64,000 bases of DNA, taken from assembly GCF_949628265.1 (NCBI RefSeq), contig NC_088789.1, positions 5,882,886-5,946,885 of the forward strand. The letters run 5' to 3'. The stretch comes from Cloeon dipterum. Lineage: Eukaryota > Arthropoda > Insecta > Ephemeroptera > Baetidae. Below are positions 37,210 through 51,700 of the stretch, one piece after another (position 1 is the first letter of the stretch; each line of letters starts with the position of its first letter). Under the pieces are notes generated by a model. The model made no database searches and was not told the DNA's origin. It worked only from the letters and a program-made list of their open reading frames with translations. Made by a program: the position numbers and the translations under genes.

Positions 37210-40200
37210 TGGCTGGGCTCTTCGACTATAGCAAGGAGGCCGTTCGGGTCAAGGCCAAGGTACTGCCCTTCATTGAATTTGAGACAAAAACATTTTCACC
37301 CACCTGATTTCAACTAGAAATGCGACGGCGACGCAGAGCCCGAGTGGAGGAAGTTCAGCGTGGACCCCCAAATCACCACCTACGATGTCCTGCGTTCCAT
37401 CCTGGCGAAGGCGTTCGAACTGCGCAGGTGGACCATTCAATATTGTAGAAATTCATGGTTAAAACGGGTCAACTCTGTAGGGACTTTTCCGTCAGCTACA
37501 GAGTCATCGATGACTTGGGTCAAGAAACGTTTCTTCCCTTGCTCTCGGATTGGGACCTCGATGCTGCTTTCCTTGGTGCCTGCGATCCGTGCCTCAACCT
37601 TCTGGTGAATTTAAACTTTAAACTTTTATTCACATTGAATAGCTGCTGTGTTGATAATTTGTGTATGGGTTTTCGCTTTCACTTTTAGTGCACTACTTGA
37701 CCATTATCTCTACTCGACCACAACCTCGTCGTTTTATCAGATCTGTTTAAAACTGTTGCAATATTAAGGAAAGTGTGTTAATAGCGAATCAAGCCTTGAA
37801 TGGGTGGTGTAAATTTTGTAGACCTTTATATTTTGACAGAAAATCAAAATAAAATTTTCTTTAAACATGCTTACGTCAGAGAAAGAATAATAACATTATT
37901 CAGGATAATAATTCATTTTTAAAAGTCAAATTAAACTATCAGATTGACGTGACTGGCGCCGAGGAAGCATGGGAGCCCGAAGAGCCACCGGTGAGCGTGA
38001 TTAAGAGTCTGAAACCGCTGCTGAGACTGGGCAAGCCCAAGGCGGCGCAGCTGCAGGGCCTGTTCAAGAGCCAGATGGAGCGTACCTTGGGCATGGTGCA
38101 GCGTGCCCTGAAGCCTGAGGAGGCACCCGACTACGACCCGGAGCCGCCTGAGGAGGCGCCGGTTGACGACGTTTGCTTCCGCAGCTTTCTCGATCCTCTT
38201 GGCACGCTTGAGGAGCCGAGAGCAATGCGTGCCGCTGTCTTTGCGTCTGGAGTTGAGCCTTCCTTGCGCAAGGTAGTCTGGAAGCACTTGCTCAATGTCT
38301 ACCCTGAAGGTCTCAAGGGCAAGGAGCGGATAGAGTACATGCGCCAGCGTCAACAGCAGTACAATGCGCTCAAGGACGAATGGATGAAACAGGCGGTGAG
38401 AGCTAACATTTATTTGATTTTAATGTGTTATCAGTGTAAATCATACCAAACAGGATTTAAAACCAAAGAATTTTAATTCAACAAAAATGTAGTGATAAAA
38501 ATCTATTAAATTTTTAAACCTATTTCAAAATTTAATTTTGGACAGTGCCTTGTGCACAAGATATATTAACCTTGGTCCGACCATAAAGTAAAAAATCAAT
38601 TAGTTCTGAAGGTAAGACATTTCTAGATCCTCTAAACTTCATAGATGTTTTAAAGATTTTTTCAGTGAAATCTTTACTGAACACAAAAAGTATAAAATAT
38701 AAATCATTGGAATATTAAAATCATCAAGGTTAAAGATTTTTGGATGAACAATAATTGCCACAATTTTTAAGTTTTCTTTTTCATGATTTACAAAGTGATT
38801 TGATATTACTTGATAGCTTGATACAATAAAAATCATTTTAACGTAGAGACACACTAATTTGCGTTTTTTTTTATTATCTCGTGTTTCTTTATTTTAAGAT
38901 TATTTTGTGATAATTGGTGATATCTAGGAAACGCCTGAACTCGTGGCCATTACCACGATGGTTCGCAAAGACGTGCTACGCACAGACCGCCACTTGGTGT
39001 TCTATGCTGGTAACGATGACAATAAAAATGTGGCAGCCTTGTTCAACGTGCTCACGACGTAAGTCTTTCGTCAGAAGCAGAAGAAACTTGCTTTAGCAGA
39101 GAATCACCACAGGTACGCTGTGAACCACCCTTCCGTGAGCTATTGCCAGGGCATGAGCGACTTGGCCTCGCCCCTGCTGGTCACCATGCAGGATGAGCCG
39201 ACGGCGTATGTCTGCTTTTGTGCCCTCATGCGCAGGCTGCACAACAACTTTTCCTTTGACGGCGCTGCCATGGGTCTCAAATTCCAGCACCTCTCCATCG
39301 CCCTCCGACACTACGACCCTGACTTCTACCTCTACCTGCAGCAGCAGCAGGTAGAAAAAGCTGTCATATTGGACTGCTGCTATTTTTTTTAAAATTTGAT
39401 AAGTGAATGTTTTAGGGTTGCTTAGTTACAATTAAAATGGTTCAATATTTTTTCAATTTAATTTTTTTCTCATCATTGTCTCTGCTGATCATAGCTAAGA
39501 CAGTGTTTTTCGAATTTCTATAAAATTAAATAACTTCAATTAAAATTTTAGGCTGGTGACCTGCTCTTCTGCTACCGCTGGCTCCTGTTGGAGCTGAAGC
39601 GCGAGTTTGCCTTTGAAGATGCACTGCGCATGCTGGAGGTGCTATGGGCCTCCCTAGAGCCGGACTGGCCACCCCCAGATGGCCTCCAGCTACAGGAGGC
39701 GGCACTGCGCCCGTCAACGGCCCCCAGCCGTCACACGGCCTACACAAGACTTTGCGCCTTGCGGAGGCAGCGCGGCCTCCCATCCAACAAAAGTCTTGAT
39801 GAGCTTGGACAGAGGGCTCAGTTGACCACTGGCCGCCGGCCCTTCCTCAGCCTTGATGACTCAGACCTTGAAGCCGTCGTTGAGTGCACTTCGCCACGCA
39901 AGGTCGTCAGAAACCTCAAGGAATTCCAGGCGCTCGCGCCAACTGTCGTTGAACCGAAGAACGCAAAAGATGAAATTTTCGTCTGGGAAAATCCACTGCC
40001 GCCCTCTCCGGCGCAGCAAGCCGTTGAGGATGGACCATGGTGGGGGGACCAGGTGAGGCATGCTTTCTGGGAGGACTTTCTTTAATGATCCTCTTGCGAT
40101 TGGAGGAAAATAATTAAATTTTAACTTACAAATAATAACGATGCAAGAATTTACAAGATTTCAAATTTATCAAGCTTGCATTGCAAAACCGAATAGTTAT

Positions 40201-40474
40201 ATATATTTTAAAAGAGAATAATAAATTGCAGGCAAACGACTTGAGCAGTCCAAAAGCACTTCCATCGCCAACTAGTCTGGGCGGCGGATCCGCGTTCTTG
40301 ATCATGCTATGCGTGACGCTGCTGCGGCAACACAGGGACCGCATCATGAGCGCCCGGATGGACTACAACGAGCTGGCCATGCATTTGGACCGAATGGTCC
40401 GCAGACACAATGTCCGCTCGGTGTTGCGCGAGGCGAGGGCTCTCTACAGGGACTACCTGGCCCAGTACGGCTGA
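37209..40474 (+). CDS. TBC1D25: TBC1D25-like RabGAP with N-terminal PB1-like domain, 8 exons
   Basis: TBC1D25 (OATL1) is a Rab GTPase-activating protein acting on autophagosome-related Rabs. Exons 37209-37259, 37318-37427, 37481-37604, 37943-38395, 38928-39058, 39113-39350, 39552-40052, 40232-40474 join in frame to 616 aa (human about 688). Residues about 10-95 form the PB1-like region (VRVKAKKCDGD, FSVDPQIT, LPLLSDWDLDAAF). The TBC domain follows with both catalytic fingers: arginine finger in VRKDVLRTDRH (near residue 260) and glutamine finger in SYCQGMSD (near 300). The start at 37209 is the first ATG in this frame after an open stretch lacking ATG, and matches where homologues begin the PB1 region; its context is weak (C at -3). 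Two upstream ORFs precede it. An intron of only 53 bp (37428-37480) splits the PB1 region. Confidence 0.92.
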
Positions 40475-40584
40475 ACTGTGATATGACCAACCATGATGAT
40501 ATACATGACTTTTTACTTTTGATTTGCGCGCACACTTCACACACTTGAATCTCTCTGGTCGTGCATTTGTAACCACCATTCCTT

Positions 40585-40590
40585 AATAAA
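40585..40590 (+). terminator. Polyadenylation signal of TBC1D25
   Basis: AATAAA 110 bases after the stop codon, the first on this strand. Confidence 0.6.
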
Positions 40591-40675
40591 ACCAAAGACA
40601 CCAACCTTTGCAAATGAATCGAGTGAATGTTGAATCTTTAAAATAATTAAGTGGTTAATGCATTTTTACAAAACT

Positions 40676-40681
40676 TTTATT
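40676..40681 (-). terminator. Polyadenylation signal of TMEM14
   Basis: AATAAA on the minus strand 137 bases after the TMEM14 stop. About 85 bp separate it from the TBC1D25 signal, so the two 3' ends nearly meet. Confidence 0.55.
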
Positions 40682-40817
40682 TATCTGTAACAAAATAAAA
40701 CATGAAATCATTGGCAATAAACTGTAAAGTTGAAGTGAAAATTTCCAATTTCAATGCATTTGAGCAATTTTGAATTGCCCTGTAGTTTGTGATGCATACT
40801 GGCATATCTTCATTTTC

Positions 40818-41710
40818 CTATTGCTGGACCAGGCCCAAGCCTCGCGCGCCATATCTCAAGACCATGGCCAAACTGGAAGCCAAAATAGAAAAACAATGAA
40901 AACGATTGGAGCAGCTGTACATGGGTGCAGTTTTTAATGTTTCCAGGAGGTTATAATGGTCTGCAATTTTGAAATATTTGATCATAAATGACTTAGGTGT
41001 GTTGGGGTCATTTAGGGGTCTCATAATAACCGTCAGGTTCTCTAGTTAAAACTAAGTGCCTTTCCCAGAAAATCAGTGACGTTTGTAGAAAAATTTTGGA
41101 GTTAAAAATTTAGTGAAAATGTTGAGACATCCCTGAGGTAAGGAGAGATCATAATTATATCAAACCTCTTCTGGAAACACTATTTTTATTCTTTAATTTA
41201 TTCAGAATACCAATGATATAAGAGAGATATAATTGAGCTAACTTGCACAGGAATGACGCAAAAAAATTAACTTGATTAACTTTTGCGGGTAAACTAATTT
41301 AATACAAGCTGTATAAAAACTCAAAACAATAAGCAAGAACCCCAAGCCGGTTGGCGAGAGTAAATATTATGTAACCATTCAGCGATAGCAAAAAATAGTA
41401 AGACAGTAATTTAACAGCAGTTTTTGTATCTGATCACCTACCTGAGTGTAGCTACGAGGCCTGCCGGCATAAACTTGGCGTTTTGGAACAGGAATCTGTT
41501 CCCCATGACTCCCATAAGGAGCGAGCTGGCGCCAAGAGAGAGTGCGTAGTTGTTAGGGTTCTGACTGGTCTGGTAGGCGCCAAAGCACATGACCGAGCCG
41601 AATAGCAGACCTGCACCCAGGGAGGCTGTACTGCCCGCCTTAGCGTAGCCCAACACCCCTCCGGCCGCGATTGTTGCCGCATACGCAAAGCTGATGTAGT
41701 CGATGGCCAT
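40818..41710 (-). CDS. TMEM14: TMEM14 family small mitochondrial/membrane protein, 2 exons
   Basis: TMEM14 proteins (UPF0136) are about 110-aa multi-pass membrane proteins; vertebrate TMEM14C acts in mitochondrial heme synthesis. Exons 41442-41710 and 40818-40872 join at a split serine codon to give 107 aa. Marks include an N-terminal FAYAATIAAGGVLGYAKAGS helix, AGLLFG, YALSLGASSLLMGVMGNRF and KFMPAGL, with the short last exon encoding SLAMVLRYGARGLGL, the usual final helix. The 569-bp intron has good sites (CAG/GTAGGT and TTCCAG). The gene is convergent with TBC1D25 (344 bp between stop codons) and sits directly downstream of RAD54 on the same strand. I cannot say which vertebrate paralogue it matches best. 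Confidence 0.9.
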
Positions 41711-41809
41711 TGTGCAGAATAGTTGCAGAACGTAAACAACGTGAGTGTACTCTAGGCAGGGGTGTGCACAAAGGAGCTATAGGGAATATTTTCTATGCAC
41801 TTAGCGGAG

Positions 41810-41815
41810 TTTATT
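41810..41815 (-). terminator. Polyadenylation signal of RAD54
   Basis: AATAAA on the minus strand 134 bases after the RAD54 stop and only 100 bp before the TMEM14 start codon. Confidence 0.55.
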
Positions 41816-41948
41816 GCGGAAAAATATTGCGTCTCTTTGAGACTAAACGTAAAAATCTATCTGCGTGAAGAAATTTACAAATTAAAATATAAATCACAGA
41901 ATGCTGGAAACCCTCATATGATTCGAATTTTGGCGGGAGAGCGGCACT

Positions 41949-44948
<3,000 letters not shown>

Positions 44949-45771
44949 AATGCTAAGGATTGCTAGATATCATACGCTGTGGTAGCGGCGACTACCTGTA
45001 TCTGCTCACAACGAAACTCGAATTTACGAGTTGCGGAAATCGCCGTACAATTCAATAGTCAAACATAAATTAAATTTCAACCCTTTGTTAAAAGTTTCTG
45101 CGTTACTGGTAATCGCCGCAACCATAGTGAGCTATATAGCTCGTCCGCTCCCGCCACCGCCAGCTTGTTTGGGAAATGTTTACATTGTTTACATTCTGCC
45201 ACATGTTCGATCCCGCCCTGATCCCGCCGATATTCCAAGACGCATGCTCATGCACGCATGCTCGCTCGGTGCTCGGCTCCTTGGCAGTGACTGTGAATGT
45301 TGGAGCACTGTATTTTCTTGTAAGAAAATAGCAATTTTGACCTGGTTTTAAGAGCCTGGTTTTATTTTTTTCGAGTTTGTGATGTAACATTTAGTTTGAC
45401 GCGTTTGACAGCCACTTTCAGTAATCAAGTCAATGTAATCGCTGCATAATGAACTATTTGATAGATTTTTGTAGCGCATAGTTCCAAGAAGGTTTGAAAG
45501 CATGGATTGCATTGTTCTCTCCTTTCAGTCGGTAGCGTTAGACTAAAGGCTGCGTATTTCCAGTGTTTTACTGCCGCATTTTTTTTAGAAATTTAAGCAA
45601 ACATCTGCTAAACTTGTAAGATTGTGTTAATTAAGCAATCTGTTTGTGCAGCTGGATTTGACCCTAAAAAGCCCTTAGACAGTCTATGGTAGCAAAATTG
45701 TGCGTCACTAAAGTTAAAATGCTTTGCATGTTGTTGTCATTATATAAACTTTCACTTGTCAGGCTGCCGCC
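44949..45771. promoter_or_regulatory. Divergent intergenic region between RAD54 and the zinc-finger gene
   Basis: This 823-bp stretch separates two divergently transcribed start codons (RAD54 at 44948 minus, zinc-finger at 45772 plus), so it must contain both promoters and the zinc-finger leader. A moderately GC-rich patch lies at about 45120-45310. No coding potential was seen. Confidence 0.6.
45525..45771 (+). promoter_or_regulatory. Predicted initiator and 5' UTR intron of the zinc-finger gene
   Basis: TTTCAGTCGG at 45523-45532 carries the initiator TCAGTC (45525-45530), the same 10-mer seen before TBC1D25. A donor-like CTT/GTAAGA at 45615/45616 and the acceptor CTTGTCAG ending at 45762 would remove a 147-bp 5' UTR intron and join to GCTGCCGCCATGG. 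The acceptor directly before the start is convincing; the donor and start site are inferred. Confidence 0.4.
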
Positions 45772-48700
45772 ATGGACGCCCTAATACCCGGGATGCTAGA
45801 TGTGTGCGACCCCGATCTGTCATCAATGATCGAACTGCCGGCACCACCTGAACTGAACATAAACACCTTTTGTCGGGCAACACCTGAAGACGACGTGACC
45901 AAAGAAAATGTCCGCCCGGCTGGCATGGAGTCGGGAAACATGACTCCCATGTTTATGCTTGATGGCAGCTACGAGCAGGATCAGGAGAAAAGAATCGACG
46001 GCCCGCCTGCTGTGTCTGCTGGCAGTGACAACCTGATCAAAAACAACGATTGCAACAAAGTCAACCCCCTGAATCTGGAAGGTAAAAATGTAGCCTATGA
46101 AGAGTGCCGAGAGGCCTCTACAGACGAAACCAGCTTTCATTCAGCATCAGGGGAAGATTTTCCTGTAGAAATGGTAGACATCGACGAGAATGAGAAACCG
46201 GCAGAGGTTGATGCCATTGAGGAAGCTGCTGCCCTGCTGAAGGTTGAGGAGGAAGCAGCATTAGGCGAATTTCAAGATGAGGCCGTTGAGAAAGATGGAA
46301 TGTCTGTTGAAGGCATGGTACCACCTGAAGAGGAAAACGATGACGTGCCCGAAATCAATGAAGATGACCTTGGCATCAAAATTGAAGAGGACGTGAATGA
46401 AGTGAGTAGAAATGAGAAAGTAAAATTACTCGCTATACGTTTGCGATTTGACTCATTTGATTTTTTTTCTTGTCTTACAGTCTCCGAGGAAAAATCGCTC
46501 CACCAATTTGGGAAATATATACTTGAAGGCGAACAAAAGAAACCTACGGGGGCACACAAAATCGTATTCTGAGTCTGTTGAATCAACAGATGAGATGGAT
46601 GATGTGAGATCGTCGCGTTCAAGCAGGACCAGCTTGCCCAGTATAACACGAGTATGTTGCCTCAAGTGTGGGGACAAATTCAAAGACGGCCCATCTCTGA
46701 GGGCGCACTTTCGCGTGAAACATCCTAAGTTCACGGAAGATGCCATCTCAATGTGCGGCAAGATCATGCAATATATTGATTGCCCTGACTGCAAGGATCG
46801 TTTCCAGGTAAATTCTTTTCATTGATTTTACTAAATTCCATTTTGTCTACCATAACATAAATACACGTTTGTCAGAAACAATGGCAAAATGTCAGATAAT
46901 TTCATAAAGGTCAACTGGTCACACTGTCGTATTGTTATCTAATATTCTGAGTCCTACAGGTTTTTTATGATCATACAAGGTTTTAAGACTCAAACATGTT
47001 TAAAATTTAGTAAAAATAATTAAGTTAAAAATCCAACATTAGTCCCAGATAGACATCTGAGCAAGCTGATTCTTTTCTCGAGCCGCCAGCCGCCGACATT
47101 TTTTATCGGCTCTGCCAGCGGTGCGGCGCCAGCCAGCCACCTTTAATTTTCATATTTATCAATTTTTCATTTCACGTGCCCTAGACTAAAATTTTCGCGC
47201 CGTTCTGTTTCATGGATTTTTTTACTCTAAAAAGCCAATTACGATGTTTTTGTGCATTCAGAATTCGCAACACCGCATTTTTCCGATAACCCCACTGCAT
47301 TGCATAAAAATGTTTTTAGTGTTTTTTTTTCTGCAATTTTGCGCATTTTTTCGAAACATTTATATAGATAATAAAAATTTCTCATGATTGATGACCAAAA
47401 AAAGGGATTTTAACAAATTCAGTAAAAAAGCCACTCATGGTTTCATCAAAAGGCTGAAAATAATACACCTCGCGCCTTCGTTCATCGTAATTTTCCAAAA
47501 GTTCAGCCTTTTATGGCGCGAAATATGACTTTTTCGGGGTTAAATTTAGGAAAATGCGGGGAACCCCAAAACTGGTGTTTTTTTCCATTTTTAAGCATTT
47601 CATAATTGGCGAATCCTGCAACGTGTTTTTCCAATATGAAAACCAGCTTCAACCTTGTAATATCTCTCTATGCTACTTCAGCATATTTTAAAATAAATTT
47701 TCGCAATTAATAATAGAATGGATATGTAATTAAGTTGATAAGAAGGCAATAATCAGATACCAAACTCAATACATGTGCAATGATTAATGAACAAACGTGG
47801 TGACCAGGTGTCGATAAAATAACACAACAAAGTAGCCGGAAGAGAATAATTTCTTTTGTAAATTTGAAACCGTGAGAAAAGGTCAAAACGATAGTTTCTT
47901 GGGATCATCCCTTTAGAAAAGTCTATTGTGTTAAGAACAGCGGGACATATATTATCCATACGTATTGTTCACTCATAAAAAAGGACATTGTCCGCATGTT
48001 AATCGCAAAGGACCCAAATTCGACACGTACATCTGGTTGTTAGTAGAACAACAATAACGGCAATGTAGATTGATGACCATGTGAGGGTGAGTGACCCGTG
48101 TGACAGGACGCTGTGCTTGGTGGTAGAGAGTTATTTGTTGTTTTTTATAGCACAAAACGCAACTTACAGCTTACCAGGGTTCTCCAATTTAGCAAATTAA
48201 CCACTGTTTTTTGCGTATAATACCAGCTGGAAAATCCAGCGGTTTTAGGTTTTTCTGCATTTTTCCTGAAAACCCCAGAAAAGGTCATATTTCGCGTAAA
48301 AGAGTCAGAAGTTTTAGAAAATTACAATATGTTAAGATTGTCGGTATTTTGGTGAAACCAGTGTTTTTTTTACTGATTTTTAAAAATATATTTTGGTCAT
48401 CCATAATGGTAATTTTTATCTTCAATAAAAATTCACGTGTGTCGGAAATATGCGCAAAATTGCAGAAAAACACGCAAAAATACAGTTTTTTTTTGCAATG
48501 CAGTGTGTTTTTCTGGAAAAATGAGGGTTTTTGCGATCTCAGTAGTTTACAGCTAAGTTTTGAGTTACGACTTTTGAGTTATGCAGTCTTAAATAGCACA
48601 TGAGTGGCTGCAAACCAGCCGCCGATGTCTGGTTTGACGGCTTGGAGCCGGAATGCCAGCCGCCGATCAAATTGCAGGCAGCTCAGATGTCTAGTCGTAG

Positions 48701-51700
48701 ACAAGCTATAAAATCGGAGCTATTAGAACTATCATGAATTTTCTTTGAAGAACATGATTTGCACCATCTGTATTTTTCCATTTTCAAGAAACACCCTTGC
48801 TAGTGTGAAAACTATAAATATAACTTGGGAGGTACATTTTGATATTTCACTACTAATGAAGCGTTTAAGGGCTCTGCCTTATGCACTAAATAATGGAAAC
48901 AAACCAATGCAACCTGATGTGAAACACATTAATGAGTGTCAAATTGGTTGCACTTGCAAAACAAAGGATTGTTTGTTTGAAATATAATATCTAAATAGCT
49001 GATCAATTATTATATTTGATGAAAACGAACCCCAATTTTTTGTTTAAGATAAATAATTTTCTTCTAGGTCAAATCGGCCTTTCTGATGCATGCGTTCAAG
49101 ATTCACTCGCATTCTAAATATCTATTCGACAAAGTCGACGTGTATGACGCTGAGCTGTTGTCCGACTTTTTGAAGACTCTGAAGGTGACGGTCAAATCAG
49201 AACCAAAAGATGCGTCGCCACCGAAGTCAAGCCCAGCAAAGGCGGATAGAGCGCAGATGCACACATGCACCTTTTGCACTAATGCCTACAATAGACGGGG
49301 CAATCTGTACAAGCACATTATGTCCAAGCATCGCAAGACGTTCAAAGAAATTCGGCAGTTTGCCAAAGCTGAGCCGGATACTGAATCTGAAGCGGATCCC
49401 GAATCTGAACCGGAAGATGTTCCTGAACAGTCGGATTCTGAATCTGAACCTGTTCTTAAACCTGAACCTGTTCCTGAACCGGAACCTGTTCGTAAACCTG
49501 CTCCTAAACTTTCTACAAAACCTGCTCCTAAACTTTCTCCTAAACTTTCTCCAAAATCTGTTCCTAAACTTTCTCCTAAACGTTCTCCAAAACCTGCTCC
49601 TAAACTTTCTCCTAAACGTTCTCCTAAGCTTTCTCCTAAGCCTTCTCCTCAGCCTTCCAGAACGTCAGTGGCTCCCAGACCAAAACCCAGACCAAAGAGT
49701 AAGCAAGTGCCGCAAGCACGAAAACCTTCTCCTGCTAAGTCTGTGAGCCCGCGTCCTGTGCAGTCTGAGCCAGTGCCAGTGCCTGTAACTGTGCCAGTCT
49801 TGCCAAAATCATTCAATTGTGAGTGGTGCCGAGATCGCATGAAGACCATGGATCAACTCAACAAGCACCTCAAATCCAAGCACCTCATGCCTGAGAACGT
49901 GAACTCAGATGGCTTCTTCCTACCAGAGTTTTACACCGCCTTAGAGTTGCATTTCGATGTGTACGAGAAGGAGGAGAATTGCTATGAGTGCGTCAGCTGC
50001 AAGGAGACATTTTTTGAGAAAGTCGGTCTGCTCGAACACTTTTCAGGTCAGTTTAGATAGCTATCAAATCTTTTACCTTGTGATTGCGCCCATTAATCCT
50101 CTGATACAAAACAATTTTAAATTCAAGTCACGTATATATCCATTTATATGAAGATTATGAGGAGGGTCGACTTTCATTTGGAATTCCATCATACTAAAAT
50201 ATTTCAGGGAATTGATGATGTTGATTGTAGCCTCGCATTTTTTAATTTCACTGCATAATATCAACGCTTTTAGTGCCCTGGGTAATGGTTGATCATCTCT
50301 TAAATTAATTATGGAATACATGTAATTTGAGGTCTCAGCCGCGTTATTTTACGCAGTCGCCGAATTTTGGGCCGCCGGCGGTGGCTGTTCTTTATTGTTG
50401 GTGGCTGGCACGTTTTGATAGTGCCCATTGGCAGTTTTCGATTTTTTCGACATTTTACTGGCAGCTGGCGTGGCCGACACCTGACACCGCTTGGCCAAAT
50501 TCACGGTGGCTGACCACGGGACACAAAATTGGATATATATATTAGTTTTGGGACATTGGAGAGCATCAGAGATAAAATATTTAATGTTTGATGTCCATTT
50601 CATCAGATAGTTGCAAATTATTAATATTGTTAATTTTTATATTAACTGCTTTCCTGGGTAAATATTGACAATTTGGATGCTAATTACTTGTAGCCCACCT
50701 ATAATTTGTAATATTTAAAGCTTTCAAATTCTTATTAACTAATTTATTCCATGGTAGGCGAGCATCTGAAGAGCCGAGTAGAGAACATGCAGATTAGACT
50801 GGAGTGTAGCATTTGCAGCCACAAGGAAATTGACGTAGGCAAGCTGATTGATCACATGTGGAATGAGCACGCAAACCAGAGGCTGGAAGAGGTGGTGATG
50901 CGTGTGCGCGACGTGAGAATTGGCCATCGCTGCGGCACTGAGTGTCGCTTCCTTTGGAATAAGCCAGTCATGTCAGTTGATGCGGCGCCAAGGGAAGCGG
51001 CGGCGGTAGCTCAGAAGCGGCCCACACGGGTCACACTTGAGCCACCCCAGCTGGAAAAGAGAAGACGAGTGGAGAAGACGCCTGAGGTAGGCTAAACTAT
51101 TGTTTAACTTTGTTGGCCCGCAGTTTTTCAAGGCCTAAAATTTAAATAATGATTTCTATTGCTTTGATTGTGCCTTTTTGATATCAAAATAAAGTATCTA
51201 CTATTATTATTAGGTTGATGCAATGGACTGCGACAATGACGGAGTTGATGATGAAAGGAGTGAGGTGGACAAATTGAAAGAGCAGAACTCACGTAATCTA
51301 AAGAACCGCGAAGAATTATCAAGATTGACCAATCAACAGAAGGAAGAGGAGCGGAGGCGCAAGAAGGAAGATTACTACCAAAGAATCAAGGCTCAGAAGG
51401 TACCAGAGAAAGCTAAGTCCACATCGCCTTCAAATTCTAAACAGCGGTGCCTTGTTTGCAACGTTCTGTGCGCTGATATCCAGAAGCATACTAAAGAAGA
51501 GCATGGTGAAAAAAGAAGCCCAAGGAAAAGGTAAATTGTTTTCATACCATGAATAACTTCTCTGGAAAAGGGCCTTATCTGTAAGCAAAGGATGATTCCA
51601 GTATCCTTTATATGGTGGTGCACTAAAAATCAGTTTAAACTTGGATTTTTTGTCAAGGCTGATTGTAAAGACACAATTCAGGTGCTCAAGTCTAATTCCT

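Noticed and set aside
37931-38353. 140-codon minus-strand ORF
   Set aside because: Antisense shadow of a GC-rich TBC1D25 exon whose sense frame joins its neighbours and matches the family.
49210-49746. 178-codon ORF in the +1 frame of the zinc-finger gene
   Set aside because: Leu/Asn-rich by-product of the CCTAAACTTTCT repeat; the other frame carries zinc fingers on both sides.
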